Shown here: in pieces, positions 27,803 to 37,116 of the stretch
Position numbering within the stretch: position 1 is the first letter of the stretch
How the letters are laid out: each line of letters opens with the position of its first letter
Source of the DNA: Bradyrhizobium erythrophlei
GTDB taxonomy: Bacteria; Pseudomonadota; Alphaproteobacteria; Rhizobiales; Xanthobacteraceae
Reading direction: 5' to 3'
DNA: 64,000 nt
Assembly (NCBI GenBank): GCA_900129675.1
Contig: FSRD01000001.1
Coordinates: forward strand, 6,437,501-6,501,500
Notes under the pieces: model-generated
What the model saw: the letters and a program-made list of their open reading frames with translations, nothing else
Database searches by the model: none
Told to the model about the DNA's origin: nothing
Program-made: the position numbers and the translations under genes

Positions 27803-29287
27803 ATGAATCGCATGAATTTGCCGATGGGCTGGACCGAATGGGCGCAGCACGACGGCGTCGCGCTGGCCGCGCGCGTCAGGAAAGGCGACCTGACGGCAAC
27901 CGAATTGGCAAGTCAGGCGGACGCAGCGATTGCAAGACTCAATCCGGCGCTGTCGGGAGTGGTCGAAATCTTCGAGGACGCGATCGCCGATCCCGGCGGG
28001 GCCGGCGCCAATCTCGCGGGGCCCTTTGCAGGCCTGCCGTTCCTGATGAAGGATCTGGGCCCGACGATGAAGGGGCGTTTGCAGGAAATGGGCTCGCTGC
28101 TGACGCGCGGCAATCGCGCCACCGCCGATACTTTCCTGACGGCGAAGATGCGCGCGGCGGGACTCAACCTGATCGGACGGACCACCACACCGGAGTTCGG
28201 CGTTTGCAGTTCGGCGGACAATCCCGCCGTCTACGTGACGCGCAACCCGTGGAACACGGACTACACGACATGCGGATCGTCGGCCGGCAGCGCCGCCATG
28301 GTCGCGGCGGGCGCTGTGCCGATCGCGCATGCCACCGACGGCGGCGGTTCGATCCGCATTCCGGCCGGGGTCAACGGCAACATCGGTCTCAAGGTATCGC
28401 GGGGCGTGTTCTCGCTCGCGCCGCAGCTTTCGGATTTGACGGGGCTGGTATCGATCCAGGGCTGCCAGTCGCGTTCGGTGCGCGATACCGCTGTTTTCGT
28501 GGATGCGTGCCGTGGTCCTGCGCCCGGCGAATTCATGCCGTTCTGGACCTCACCGGAGCCTTACCAGGACATGATCGAGCGTGATCCGCGACCGCTCAGA
28601 ATCGCGCTCTCCTACCAATGGGGCGACGATCGGGCGACACCGCAGATCGTTGCCGAGCTCGAACGGGCAGGGCGCTTCCTCGAAGGCCTCGGCCATCGCG
28701 TCGATTACGCGTTGCCTGCGGTCGACTATCGCGCCGCCTTTGACGCCCAGACCACCTGCTACATCAGCAATTTTGCGGTCGTGATCGGCAACATGCTGGC
28801 GGCACGCGGGCTGGACCGGCCGCCGGCGGATCTTGTCGAGCCTGTCAACATCCGGATCTGGGAAGCCGGCCGGACCATTTCGTTTGCCGAGCGGGCGCGC
28901 ATGCAGGCGGTCTTCAACACCACGTCCCGCGGCTTCGGGGCGTTTTTCGAGGACTGGGACATCATCCTGACGCCGATTACCGCGCTGCCGACGCCGAAGG
29001 TCGGCACGACAGAATATTTGACGATCTCGGACAATCCATCGGTGCTGGATTGGTTCGGCAATCTGTGGCGCAACTTCGCCTTCACGCCGCTCGCCAATCT
29101 GTGCGGGATTCCCGCGATCTCGCTGCCGATGGCGCAACATGAGAACGGGTTGCCGCTTGGCATTCAGGCCCAGGCAAAGCAGGCCAATGACGGGCTCCTG
29201 CTGCAGCTCGCAGCACAGATCGAGCGGGCGATCGGCGGCCAATGGAATTCTGGGCGGAAGCCCGGGAAGCACGTGACGAATGGCTGA
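27803..29287 (+). CDS. Amidase signature family enzyme
   Basis: The 494-residue hydrolase carries the Ser-cisSer-Lys triad: Lys83 (PFLMKDLG), Ser159/Ser160 in TCGSSAGSAAMVAAGA and Ser183 in TDGGGSIRIPAGVNG. Sequence style recalls amidases of the NylA/6-aminohexanoate-cyclic-dimer type, but the substrate is not determinable. The ATG at 27803 follows GAAGGG; longer frames run into the neighbouring insertion sequence. That element may have replaced its original promoter. Confidence 0.9.
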   Translation: MNRMNLPMGWTEWAQHDGVALAARVRKGDLTATELASQADAAIARLNPALSGVVEIFEDAIADPGGAGANLAGPFAGLPFLMKDLGPTMKGRLQEMGSLLTRGNRATADTFLTAKMRAAGLNLIGRTTTPEFGVCSSADNPAVYVTRNPWNTDYTTCGSSAGSAAMVAAGAVPIAHATDGGGSIRIPAGVNGNIGLKVSRGVFSLAPQLSDLTGLVSIQGCQSRSVRDTAVFVDACRGPAPGEFMPFWTSPEPYQDMIERDPRPLRIALSYQWGDDRATPQIVAELERAGRFLEGLGHRVDYALPAVDYRAAFDAQTTCYISNFAVVIGNMLAARGLDRPPADLVEPVNIRIWEAGRTISFAERARMQAVFNTTSRGFGAFFEDWDIILTPITALPTPKVGTTEYLTISDNPSVLDWFGNLWRNFAFTPLANLCGIPAISLPMAQHENGLPLGIQAQAKQANDGLLLQLAAQIERAIGGQWNSGRKPGKHVTNG

Positions 29288-29385
29288 ATGGCCGTCGCGC
29301 CCGCTCGCGCCCAGCTCCGAAGCGACCTCCCGGAGCGCGGCGCGCCATCTTTTGCTCCCTTTGCAATATGGTCTAGAACGTCGGC

Positions 29386-30300
29386 ATGTCCAAAACACCG
29401 AACATCACCACGCCGCTGCCGTTTGACGAACTGGCCGAAGCCATCACGCGGCGCCGCTCCGTCTACGGTTACATCAGCGGGCTGCGGCTCGACCACGCCG
29501 CCCCCGGCGAAGCCTGGTCGAGCCTGCCGTATCGCCCGGTCTTCGTCGGCGACACCGCGACCGGCGTTCTTCACGGCGGCGTCGTAACCGCCATGCTCGA
29601 CGAGAGCTGCGGCATGGCCGTGCAGCTCGCGCTCGACGGCACGCGCGCGATCGCCACGCTCGACCTGCGCATCGATTACCAGAAGCCGGCAACGCCCGGC
29701 CTCGACATCAAGGCGCATTCGGTTTGCTCCCGCGTCACCCGTTCGATCGCTTTCGTGCGCTCGACGGCCTACCAGGAATCCGAGGACGATCCCGTCGCCA
29801 CCGCAACCGCCTGCTTCATGATCGGCGCCAACCGGACCAACATGCTGACGGACGAGCGGTTGAACGACGGCGCGCCGCCGACGCTCGAAGCACCGGAGGA
29901 TCCGCCCGGCCCGTTCGCCAACAGCCCGTTCGCACGTTGCCTCGGCATCCGCATCGGCGAGGATGACACGCTGGTGATGCCTTTCTCGCCCAAGATCATC
30001 GGCAACCCGATGCTGCCCGCCATCCACGGCGGGATGACCGGCGCCTTCCTCGAAACCACCGCGATCGTCGGCGTGACGCGCGAACTCGGCGTGGCGCCGC
30101 CCAAGCCGATCGGCCTGACGATCAATTATTTGCGCTCCGGCCGGGCGCTCGACAGCTACGCCAGCGTGTCGATCGTCAAGCAGGGCCGGCGCGTCGTCGC
30201 TTTCGAGGCGCAGGCCTGGCAGGACGACCGGACCAAGCCGATCGCCTCGGCGTTCGGTCATTTCATGCTGAGACAGACGCCGGGCGCGGATGAGGAATAG
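29386..30300 (+). CDS. Double-hotdog thioesterase (PaaI family)
   Basis: The 304-residue protein contains two hotdog folds. The first has GVLHGGVVTAMLDESCGMAV, the second PAIHGGMTGAFLETTAIVGV. PaaI-type enzymes hydrolyse acyl-CoA thioesters. It follows the amidase by about 100 bases and may share its transcript. Its end is four bases from the end of the convergent metallo-beta-lactamase gene. A broken copy of this gene lies at 31612-31745. Confidence 0.88.
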   Translation: MSKTPNITTPLPFDELAEAITRRRSVYGYISGLRLDHAAPGEAWSSLPYRPVFVGDTATGVLHGGVVTAMLDESCGMAVQLALDGTRAIATLDLRIDYQKPATPGLDIKAHSVCSRVTRSIAFVRSTAYQESEDDPVATATACFMIGANRTNMLTDERLNDGAPPTLEAPEDPPGPFANSPFARCLGIRIGEDDTLVMPFSPKIIGNPMLPAIHGGMTGAFLETTAIVGVTRELGVAPPKPIGLTINYLRSGRALDSYASVSIVKQGRRVVAFEAQAWQDDRTKPIASAFGHFMLRQTPGADEE

Positions 30301-30303
30301 GCC

Positions 30304-31353
30304 TCACAATTGCGAACCTCTTGTTCGCAAGCGTTGCGCCTGTAGGATACCGAACGGATCTTCTCGGCGCGCCAGCCTGCGATAGGTGGCCAGGTCATCT
30401 TGGTGCAGCGCCGGTCCTTCGCCACGCCGCTTGTCTGAGCCCGCGTTCGAGCCAAGCGGTAAGGTAGTGCCGAGACCTGCATAAAGATATCGGTCTCCGA
30501 AAGCTTTCTTCAGCGCAGCGAACGTCGGCTCGCCCGTGCAGTGGCCCGGCGCAACACTTTCGACCTTGAAGGTATCTTTCAGCGCCACCACCGCCTTTGC
30601 GATAACATCGTCAGGTGCGACAACCAGGTGGAAACCGCCGGCGATCAGATGAATTTTGGGATTGATGGCCGCCGCCGCCTCGACAATCTTCTCGATGCCC
30701 GGATGCGAACAGCCGACGACCAGGACCACGCCATCGGGGGTGTTGATCGCAAGCGACAGCTCTTTGAGCTCCTTCGTGCCGACGGCATCCGACACCAGAG
30801 CTATCAACGTCATGCCCGGAGCGATTTCGGTAGTCTTGTCGATCAATTCGAAGTTGGCTCCGCCCCACGCCGCGCCGAACTTCATGACTTGAGGTGGTGT
30901 GCCTCCATAGTAGCGCATTTCCGGCGGCAACGCTTCGTCTTTTCGGTAGAAGCTCGACGGCAGCGACGAACCGTAGATGCCGAACCCTTCTTTCGGTGCG
31001 TAGATCTTCACTGTCGGATTGACGCTCAGAACATAGTTCAAGCCTGCCATGTGGTCCGAATGCCGGTGTGACAGGACTACGAAATCCAGGGTTTTGAGGT
31101 CGACTCCCTTGGCATTCACATTGGCTGCAAAAATGTTCGCATCATTGCCGGTGTCGAACAGGACTCGTTTTCCGGCGACCTCCACGAGGGCGGAGAAGCC
31201 CCAGTCCTTGGTCATCGAAGGATCGGTTCCGAATGCATCGTAGAGGATGGTGATTTGACTTTTGGACTCGGGCGCAGCGGCTCCGGCCGGAGCAGCTATC
31301 GAGATGAGACTTGAGATGCTCGCTACAATAACAACAGTCGAGAGAACCTTCAT
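30304..31353 (-). CDS. Secreted metallo-beta-lactamase-fold hydrolase
   Basis: The 349-residue protein has a signal peptide (VVIVASISSLISIAAPAGAA). The metal site is HxHxDH in LSHRHSDHMAGL (His96, His98, Asp100, His101), with further ligands in VVGCSHPGI and PGHCTGE. Overall it resembles the family annotated as dihydropterin-phosphoribosylaminobenzene synthase-like MBL proteins. The last 40 residues, arginine-rich and ending LRTRGSQL, look unlike the family and may be a read-through tail. It begins after AAGGAGGAAC. Confidence 0.85.
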   Translation of the reverse strand: MKVLSTVVIVASISSLISIAAPAGAAAPESKSQITILYDAFGTDPSMTKDWGFSALVEVAGKRVLFDTGNDANIFAANVNAKGVDLKTLDFVVLSHRHSDHMAGLNYVLSVNPTVKIYAPKEGFGIYGSSLPSSFYRKDEALPPEMRYYGGTPPQVMKFGAAWGGANFELIDKTTEIAPGMTLIALVSDAVGTKELKELSLAINTPDGVVLVVGCSHPGIEKIVEAAAAINPKIHLIAGGFHLVVAPDDVIAKAVVALKDTFKVESVAPGHCTGEPTFAALKKAFGDRYLYAGLGTTLPLGSNAGSDKRRGEGPALHQDDLATYRRLARREDPFGILQAQRLRTRGSQL

Positions 31354-31611
31354 GAGAGTTCCTCCTTACGAACGTATTATCGTTTGAAACGTCCTCTTGT
31401 TGGATCGAGCGGTTGGAAGCGGAAAACCTCCGGGACCAGCGAGTGAACAAGATACCCAAAATCGGGTGCGTGCCCGCAGCGTGAACGTCGGGGTGGCTAT
31501 GATACGCTCTCTCGCGCGCCCCTTCCATGAGCGCGACGCTGACTTGTACCGGCTGTCCAGTGTTCTTCCTGTCAGAGATATTTACCTATCGACGGATGCG
31601 GTGGACGCGGC

Positions 31612-31745
31612 GGCGCGGGGCGTTCTTCACGGCGTCGTCACCGCCATGCTCGACGAGAGCTGCAGCATGGCGGTCCAGCTCGCTCCGGCCAGGCGCTCGA
31701 CAGCTACGCCAGCGTGTCGATCGTCAAGCAGGGGGATGAGGAATG
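31612..31745 (+). pseudogene. Deletion-scarred copy of the double-hotdog thioesterase gene
   Basis: Three pieces of the gene at 29386-30300 are fused here. The first corresponds to GVLHGGVVTAMLDES (here GVLHGVVTAMLDESC). It joins to the stretch coding LDSYASVSIVKQG, and then to the final GATGAGGAAT. Everything between has been deleted. Identity over the retained pieces is high, so the copy is fairly recent. It cannot make a working enzyme. Confidence 0.8.
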
Positions 31746-31838
31746 GGCGTGCCCACCGCGCCGACGGACCGTCGAGGTGAAGCGGACGCAGGGCCGGTGT
31801 CGCAACTTTCTTTGCATCATCGAGAGTGATCGACGCGC

Positions 31839-32084
31839 TCACTGCGGCTTGTAATTTCTCCCGCCGGCATTTGGGCTGCCGCCTGAGCCCGACACGGTCT
31901 TTCCGTTCGTGACAGTCGTGGGCGGCTTTAGCTTGTTAGCCTGACAATCTCCCCCGCAAAGCGGACGACCGTTGTGGGTGGGGCCGCCGCGTTGGGCAAA
32001 GCTGGTGTGGGCCGTAGCGACGAGCATTAGTCCGGCGGTGGCGGCGAGCATGGCAAAGCCGAGGGTTGTTTTAGTGGCTGACAT
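31839..32084 (-). CDS. Small secreted glycine/proline-rich protein
   Basis: This 81-residue protein has a clear signal peptide (LGFAMLAATAGLMLVATAHTSFA) and a short mature part with two cysteines (LCGGDC). The sequence TVTNGKTVSGSGGSPNAGG resembles repeats (TNGKPVNGGSPP) of the larger secreted protein downstream in this window. GGAG lies before the ATG. Function unknown. Confidence 0.65.
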   Translation of the reverse strand: MSATKTTLGFAMLAATAGLMLVATAHTSFAQRGGPTHNGRPLCGGDCQANKLKPPTTVTNGKTVSGSGGSPNAGGRNYKPQ

Positions 32085-32212
32085 AAATTCTCCAATTGAG
32101 GTTGCTGGCGATCGACTATTTTCGCGATGACAACACGGCGCGTTGCCGAAGCTTGGGCAGGAAGCTCGGTCCCGTTCGCGCCAAAGCGCGAACGGTCGAA
32201 GTTGCGAGAGTG

Positions 32213-33193
32213 TTATCGCTGGACGCTGGTCGAGGTGGCGGGGTCATGTACGTTAGCCCCCGTCGCCTCCGCCTTAAACCCATACGGAGGGAGCACATCG
32301 GCGACGCCGTTGACGATACCCGCGGGGATACTTGTGACGGTTTTGCCGAGAGCGTTGATGAAACCGCCTTCGGGGCCGCCGGTGACGGTGGTTCTGGTGG
32401 GGGGAGGTACTGGCGTGTTGGCCGCAGCTACAAAGTCGCCGTTCGGATGACTAGTCACTTGAATGCCCGGCGCAGGTGTAACGGTGTTGAGGGCTTGACC
32501 GCCGGATATGGTCACGGAGCCACCAGGCAACGTCACCGAATGGCTCGGGTCACCATTGGAGACGGTGATGGTGCCCGGTTTGTCGGATGTCACGCTCAAG
32601 CCGCCCGAAGAGTTTGGTATGTTGAGCTTGACCTGACCATTGGACACGACGGCAACGCCAGCCGGGGGGGCGGCAGGCGTCGGGTTCGCGGTCGCGACCG
32701 GGCTTCTCGGCGGTGAGCCACCGCTGATAGGCGCGCCGTTCGTTATCGGCTCGGTGGTGGACACCGGGGTCTTCGGAGGAGATCCGCCATTGACAGGCTT
32801 GCCGTTCGTCACCGGGTCACTTTTGAGATCGACCGGAGTTCTCGAACCATTATCGCCACGGATATGGAGACCGGTCCCGGCCGCCGGCGGCGGACTCCTC
32901 GGAGGCGAACCGCCCCAAGTGACCGTCCCTGCGGGTGGCGGACTTCTCGGAGGCGAGCCGCCCCAGGTGACGGTGCCGGGCTTGGTTTTGCTTTTGCCAT
33001 TCTTGTAGGTGTCACCGTCGGAATGCTTGCCGCTGCGAGCTGCGGAGCCATTGCCGTTGCCGCTTTTCATTCCGCTGTGGTCTTGATGATCGCCGCCGCC
33101 GTTTCGCGCAAGAGCGGCTTCCGAAACCAGAATCATCCCGGCTCCAAGCGAGGCAGCGAGCAGTAGCGCGGGAATAGTCTTGATCGTTTGCAT
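32213..33193 (-). CDS. Secreted proline-rich repeat protein
   Basis: Starting at 33193 (AGGAG upstream), the 326-residue protein has a signal peptide (TIPALLLAASLGAGMILVS to ALA). Low-complexity repeats follow: two copies of GTVTWGGSPPRSPPP, then NGKPVNGGSPPKTPV and NGAPISGGSPPRSPV. The C-terminal half is a beta-type region (LPGGSVTISGGQALNTVTP). No known family is recognised; an extracellular or surface role is inferred from the signal and repeats. Confidence 0.7.
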   Translation of the reverse strand: MQTIKTIPALLLAASLGAGMILVSEAALARNGGGDHQDHSGMKSGNGNGSAARSGKHSDGDTYKNGKSKTKPGTVTWGGSPPRSPPPAGTVTWGGSPPRSPPPAAGTGLHIRGDNGSRTPVDLKSDPVTNGKPVNGGSPPKTPVSTTEPITNGAPISGGSPPRSPVATANPTPAAPPAGVAVVSNGQVKLNIPNSSGGLSVTSDKPGTITVSNGDPSHSVTLPGGSVTISGGQALNTVTPAPGIQVTSHPNGDFVAAANTPVPPPTRTTVTGGPEGGFINALGKTVTSIPAGIVNGVADVLPPYGFKAEATGANVHDPATSTSVQR

Positions 33194-33342
33194 TTCAATC
33201 TCCTGTTTGTTTAATTGAAGACACCATCGAAATGTTGGGCGCGACATCGGCCGCATCATCCGGCGGATCGTTGCAAGCTCAGAGAGCGGATGGCTGGTTC
33301 TGCGTCTGCTGTCCAATGCTTCACGGTCGCGATAATTGCCGG

Positions 33343-34215
33343 TTAGCCGGGATTTTGCGCAGTCACCATCCACGAACTTGAACCCATCATCACCCCTTCT
33401 GGACGCACAAACTTACGCAGCTCATCCTTGAGAGCCGCGACCAGGATCTCGTGCTTGCCCTCGGCTTCCCTGCCAGCCTCTCGATAAACCTCACCGGCGG
33501 GCCCGATCGCGAGTTGGAATGCGGCCGCTTCGTCGACGTCCCGGCCAACCATCACCACGGCATCGATCCGCTTAAACTTGACGTCGGAATAGCCCGCGAT
33601 GTGTAACTGCTGGGCCACCACGTCGGTATCTGCCATCGAGAACGGTCCAGGTCCGCATGTTGCAGCGTGTTCCTTTACGGGCGGCAGGTGACGCAACACG
33701 ACTTCCTTTGCGAGCATCAGCCATGGATTGTCGTTTCGTGCACGCCAGACAATCATGGTCATGGTTCCTCCGGGCCGGAGCGCTGAGCGCATATTGCGCA
33801 AGCCTGCAACCGGGTTTTCGAAGAACTGCGTTCCGAACCGCGAGAAGCAGAAATCGTACTCCGGCCTGAACGCGCAGGTTTCCACGTCCGCTTCGAGGAA
33901 TGTTACATTTCCCAAGCGCGCTGCCTCGGCATCCGCACGTCCCGCGTCGAGGAAGGCACCACAGCAGTCAAGACCTACGACGGTGCCCGTCGGTCCAACG
34001 CGTTGAGCGATCTCAATCGTGGTCTCGCCCCATCCGCATCCAACGTCGAGCACATTGTTGCCGCTCCCGAGCGCGAGTGCGGGAAAAACTTTGGCGCTAT
34101 GCTGGCTAAGGCCTCCCACCAGCACATGTCGCCACTGGTTGAGTTTGGGCACGAGTATCGCATTCCAGAAATCGACGTACTGGCTCCTGGGTTCGATTGC
34201 GCTCGCAATGTTCAT
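33343..34215 (-). CDS. Class I SAM-dependent methyltransferase
   Basis: The 290-residue protein from the ATG at 34215 (GGAG upstream) has the Rossmann SAM-binding motif NVLDVGCGWGETTIEIA. It is followed by VVGLDCCGAFLDAG, the acidic VTFLEADVETC and LRPGGTMTMIVWR. The layout fits UbiE/COQ5-like small-molecule methyltransferases. Substrate unknown. Confidence 0.85.
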   Translation of the reverse strand: MNIASAIEPRSQYVDFWNAILVPKLNQWRHVLVGGLSQHSAKVFPALALGSGNNVLDVGCGWGETTIEIAQRVGPTGTVVGLDCCGAFLDAGRADAEAARLGNVTFLEADVETCAFRPEYDFCFSRFGTQFFENPVAGLRNMRSALRPGGTMTMIVWRARNDNPWLMLAKEVVLRHLPPVKEHAATCGPGPFSMADTDVVAQQLHIAGYSDVKFKRIDAVVMVGRDVDEAAAFQLAIGPAGEVYREAGREAEGKHEILVAALKDELRKFVRPEGVMMGSSSWMVTAQNPG

Positions 34216-34401
34216 AACGAAGCTCCAATTTCTACGACAAGTTTTTGGGGGCGCCGACGTCGCGCTCGCGACCTCGAGGTACTCGCTTTGTACAACTGGA
34301 CCCAAAGCCGACATCGAGGCGGCTCAACCGGCTGCTGATGCATGCAGCCGAGATGGACCACCGGCGTATCGCGTCGCGAGCAGCCGCCGTTGCGTTGCCG
34401 G

Positions 34402-34863
34402 CTATTTCCTGGTGCTTGGATCGTCCGCCGGATTGACGTAGGTGATTGCGAAGGGACCTTGACCGTGAACCTGTACAATCGTTGGGCTGGTTACCCAGGC
34501 ATAATGGTTCATTTTCGCGGGTGCCTCGCCATACCCTCCGGAGGTCAACTCAATTCCCTTCTTTTCGTCCAGGCTGTCGCCCATCCCGATGTGAAAATTG
34601 CCGGATACGACCGTCACGTTTTCCGTTGTCGGGTGATTGTGGGCCGGGATCCTGTAACCCGCCGGCATCTTCAAACGAACAACGTAGAGACCGTCCTTGC
34701 CTGGATCGCCCGATAGCACCGCAAACTCCGCGCCTTTTGGAAAGAACGGCGGCGCCGGTCCCCACTTGATGTCCTTGCCGTTCATCGGCATCTTCATATC
34801 GTCCGCCAATGCGCCACTCGCACCGAGGATGACGAAAGCCATGAGTGCGAGTCGAGATGACAT
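34402..34863 (-). CDS. Secreted cupin-domain protein
   Basis: The 153-residue form starting at 34863 has a signal peptide (RLALMAFVILGASGALA) and a cupin barrel with the metal motif RIPAHNHPTTENVTVVSG. An in-frame ATG at 34989, with its own GGAGGAAG site, would add 42 residues before the signal peptide. That alternative could be a separate leader or a fusion. Periplasmic location is inferred. Confidence 0.8.
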   Translation of the reverse strand: MSSRLALMAFVILGASGALADDMKMPMNGKDIKWGPAPPFFPKGAEFAVLSGDPGKDGLYVVRLKMPAGYRIPAHNHPTTENVTVVSGNFHIGMGDSLDEKKGIELTSGGYGEAPAKMNHYAWVTSPTIVQVHGQGPFAITYVNPADDPSTRK

Positions 34864-35040
34864 GGTGTCCTTCCAGGATTTCAAGGCGCCGGTCTGGGCC
34901 CGTGATTGCGCAGGCGAGGCCAGCTCGGATGCTGCTGCAGTCACGGAATAGTCGGCCTGTTTGGGGATGGTCACCGTTGCGTTGATCATGGGTCTTCCTC
35001 CTGGTATTCGAAGTGGTCTGTGGTGCGATCGTGATACCAA

Positions 35041-35584
35041 CCGTGGCCGAAAGACTCTGACTGCGGCTTGGTTTGTCCCTGAGATCAGCCTGAGTTTTCA
35101 TCCAGACGGGCCCTTGGCCGGCGGAGCACGCGCGCCGTTTCAGTGTTCTGGCGATCGGGGCATTGCGCCGGGCGGAATTAATGAGTCTACATCTGTTGCA
35201 GAGCCGTAAGTGACGGCGTGATCCAGCCCGACGGGCAAATCAGAAAAAGCTGTCCAGCCCCTTTGCGAAAAATTTTCCGCTTGTCCCGTCGGGCAAATCA
35301 GTGATTTGACTCCGCCCGTCTCACCCGACAAGAGGGGCGGCTCGCGATCGTCACGAAACGCGCGGTGGGATGCGGTGGACGCGAAAGCTGCGACTGACGA
35401 GCGTGGCCGATGCGGACGGCGAAGTCGTGTGGGCCTGATGTCCAGAGCCTTGCGGGAATAAATAGGGTTGGATTTTCAATAGCTTGGGAAAACGGAAGGC
35501 CTGAGCTGATCGGCTCAGGCCCCAAATAGGCCCCTGTCCAGCCTTGGAGATGGCTGGAGCGATCTGGCTTTATCTTACTTCGAA
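35041..35584. other. Intergenic region with dispersed bradyrhizobial repeat
   Basis: No gene was recognised. The part from 35226 to about 35440 is a sequence found between genes in many Bradyrhizobium genomes. It contains two copies of CGACGGGCAAATCAG-like sequence (near 35230 and 35288) and the segment GGATGCGGTGGACGCGAAAG. A shorter related piece (GGATGCGGTGGACGCG) lies near 31595. Confidence 0.55.
35499..35522 (-). terminator. Terminator of the TIR-like gene
   Basis: A perfect 9-bp stem (GGCCTGAGC / GCTCAGGCC) with a 6-base loop. Read leftward it is followed by TTCCGTTTTCCC, 63 bases beyond the stop of the gene at 35585. Confidence 0.65.
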
Positions 35585-36865
35585 TTAGGGTCTGTGCGGA
35601 GGGAAACCAAATAGGCCTTGCGGTCGCGGTGTTCCCATCTGGTCAAAAATCTTCTCGAATAGTTTGAGCAGAAACGCGTCTTGCGATTTAAGGGACGCAT
35701 CCGGCAGGGTAGCTTCGTGCCGCACGTCATCCGTCCAGAATCTTCCATACGCTCCCGTCGGCTGGCCGCTTATTATCAATGTTCGGCCTTTTAGCCCGGT
35801 GACGCCAGCGATCACCCTGATGGGGAACTTGACGCTGGTCACCGTTGTCATGAACTCCAGCACATAGAAGAGTGTTTCGGCGAAAGCCTTCTCACATGAT
35901 TCCGTGAGATACCATCGATGCGTCCCCTGCACGCCCTGGCGCATCATATCCGCATTGACGCCCCAGACCTCGCCTGTTGGAAAATATTGCAGGATGGCGT
36001 CGAGTTTGTCGGTGTTGCCTGCGGGCTCAAAGGTGGCAACCCCAAATTCGTTAGCCATGACCATGGCGCCTGAGCGGGTTTGTCCAAATGTGCCGAACTT
36101 GCCTACGTTGTTAATCAGGATTTTTTCCGAAAGCATCCTAGGCAGCGGCTCGGTGGGCATGACACGGAGGTACAAAGCCTCGCGGAAGGGCATGAACATG
36201 TCGCTCTGCGTCTGCCGCGAGTGACCCAAGCAAAGCTTTTCATCGAAAAAGAACTTGTGTGGCTCTTTGACATAAGGCGGCTCGTAAGCCTGGAAGGTCG
36301 GTGGTGTCACAGCAGGGGCTTTCAGGAACCCTTTAAGAGCCGTGACAAACTGGTCCTTCAGGACCTTCTTCTGCGCGAGAATTTCTTCCCTAGTTGCGCC
36401 TTCCACCAGCCTGTATGTGATAGGCCAGCGTTTGTGCTTGATATCGAATGGCAGGCTGTCAGCGCCGCCGTACTCTAGATTAAGAACCGCCACCACGTTC
36501 TTGTCGGTCAAGCTGTGAAGTGCGAAGCCCAGTTCGATCGCCACGTTGGGGTTCATGAGCGGCCGGCCAGACTTCTGGCCTTCTGGCGTCTGGATGGGCG
36601 GTCCCGAACCTACCGGGGTCACGTCACCGACAAAGAGCGCAGCCGCACGAATTTTCTTCAAGATCGTGTCGGCAACGCTGGGCATGCCCGTCACGTCTTT
36701 CGTGTCGTGGTCTAGGTGGATATCCGCTCGCCGCGCTTCCTCTGGGGGCTCCTCAACCTCCGAGGTTTCCTTAAGTTCGGTAATGGCCTCATCGAGCGCG
36801 TCACGGATTACGAACCGCGAAATGCGGCCGGGAAGATCGGACTGCCAAGCCCAAAACACCTTCAC
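35585..36865 (-). CDS. TIR/nucleoside-deoxyribosyltransferase-like protein of unknown function
   Basis: The 426-residue protein begins with a Rossmann-like domain of about 170 residues. It opens with KVFWAWQSDLPGRISRFVI, then the strand ALFVGDVTPVG, then MNPNVAIELGFAL. The last motif, with Glu111, matches the catalytic-glutamate motif of TIR-like and deoxyribosyltransferase-like nucleotide hydrolases. The remaining 250 residues are alpha/beta without a recognised fold and hold only scattered hydrophobic stretches. It stands alone beside phage-type DNA. A defence or NAD-consuming role is inference, not shown. Confidence 0.7.
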   Translation of the reverse strand: MKVFWAWQSDLPGRISRFVIRDALDEAITELKETSEVEEPPEEARRADIHLDHDTKDVTGMPSVADTILKKIRAAALFVGDVTPVGSGPPIQTPEGQKSGRPLMNPNVAIELGFALHSLTDKNVVAVLNLEYGGADSLPFDIKHKRWPITYRLVEGATREEILAQKKVLKDQFVTALKGFLKAPAVTPPTFQAYEPPYVKEPHKFFFDEKLCLGHSRQTQSDMFMPFREALYLRVMPTEPLPRMLSEKILINNVGKFGTFGQTRSGAMVMANEFGVATFEPAGNTDKLDAILQYFPTGEVWGVNADMMRQGVQGTHRWYLTESCEKAFAETLFYVLEFMTTVTSVKFPIRVIAGVTGLKGRTLIISGQPTGAYGRFWTDDVRHEATLPDASLKSQDAFLLKLFEKIFDQMGTPRPQGLFGFPPHRP

Positions 36866-37036
36866 CGTAGCCCTCCTTTAAGCCAGAGGCCCCGAAGGAG
36901 TTTTTGATTTAAGTGCTGATCTATACAAAGCCTAACCATGACGCCGTTTCCGTCTATCGGACTCCCCGTGCGGCTGTACGCGCGTGTGCAGAGCTTGTAG
37001 AATAAACGCATAAGTTGATCTACTTGGACAAGCCTT

Positions 37037-37116
37037 ATGCATATCTTTATCGATGAAACAGGTTCGTTCGGTGGAGTGGGGAGTTTTCCTAGTCCATCCT
37101 TGGTCGGCGCCCTCGT
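37037..37116 (+). pseudogene. 5' fragment of a DUF3800-like gene
   Basis: The start MHIFIDETGSF followed by SPSLVGALV matches the N-terminus of DUF3800-type proteins (aspartate-rich, possible nucleases). After about 27 residues it runs into reversed transposase sequence. The open frame beyond 37116 is therefore not original. Confidence 0.5.
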
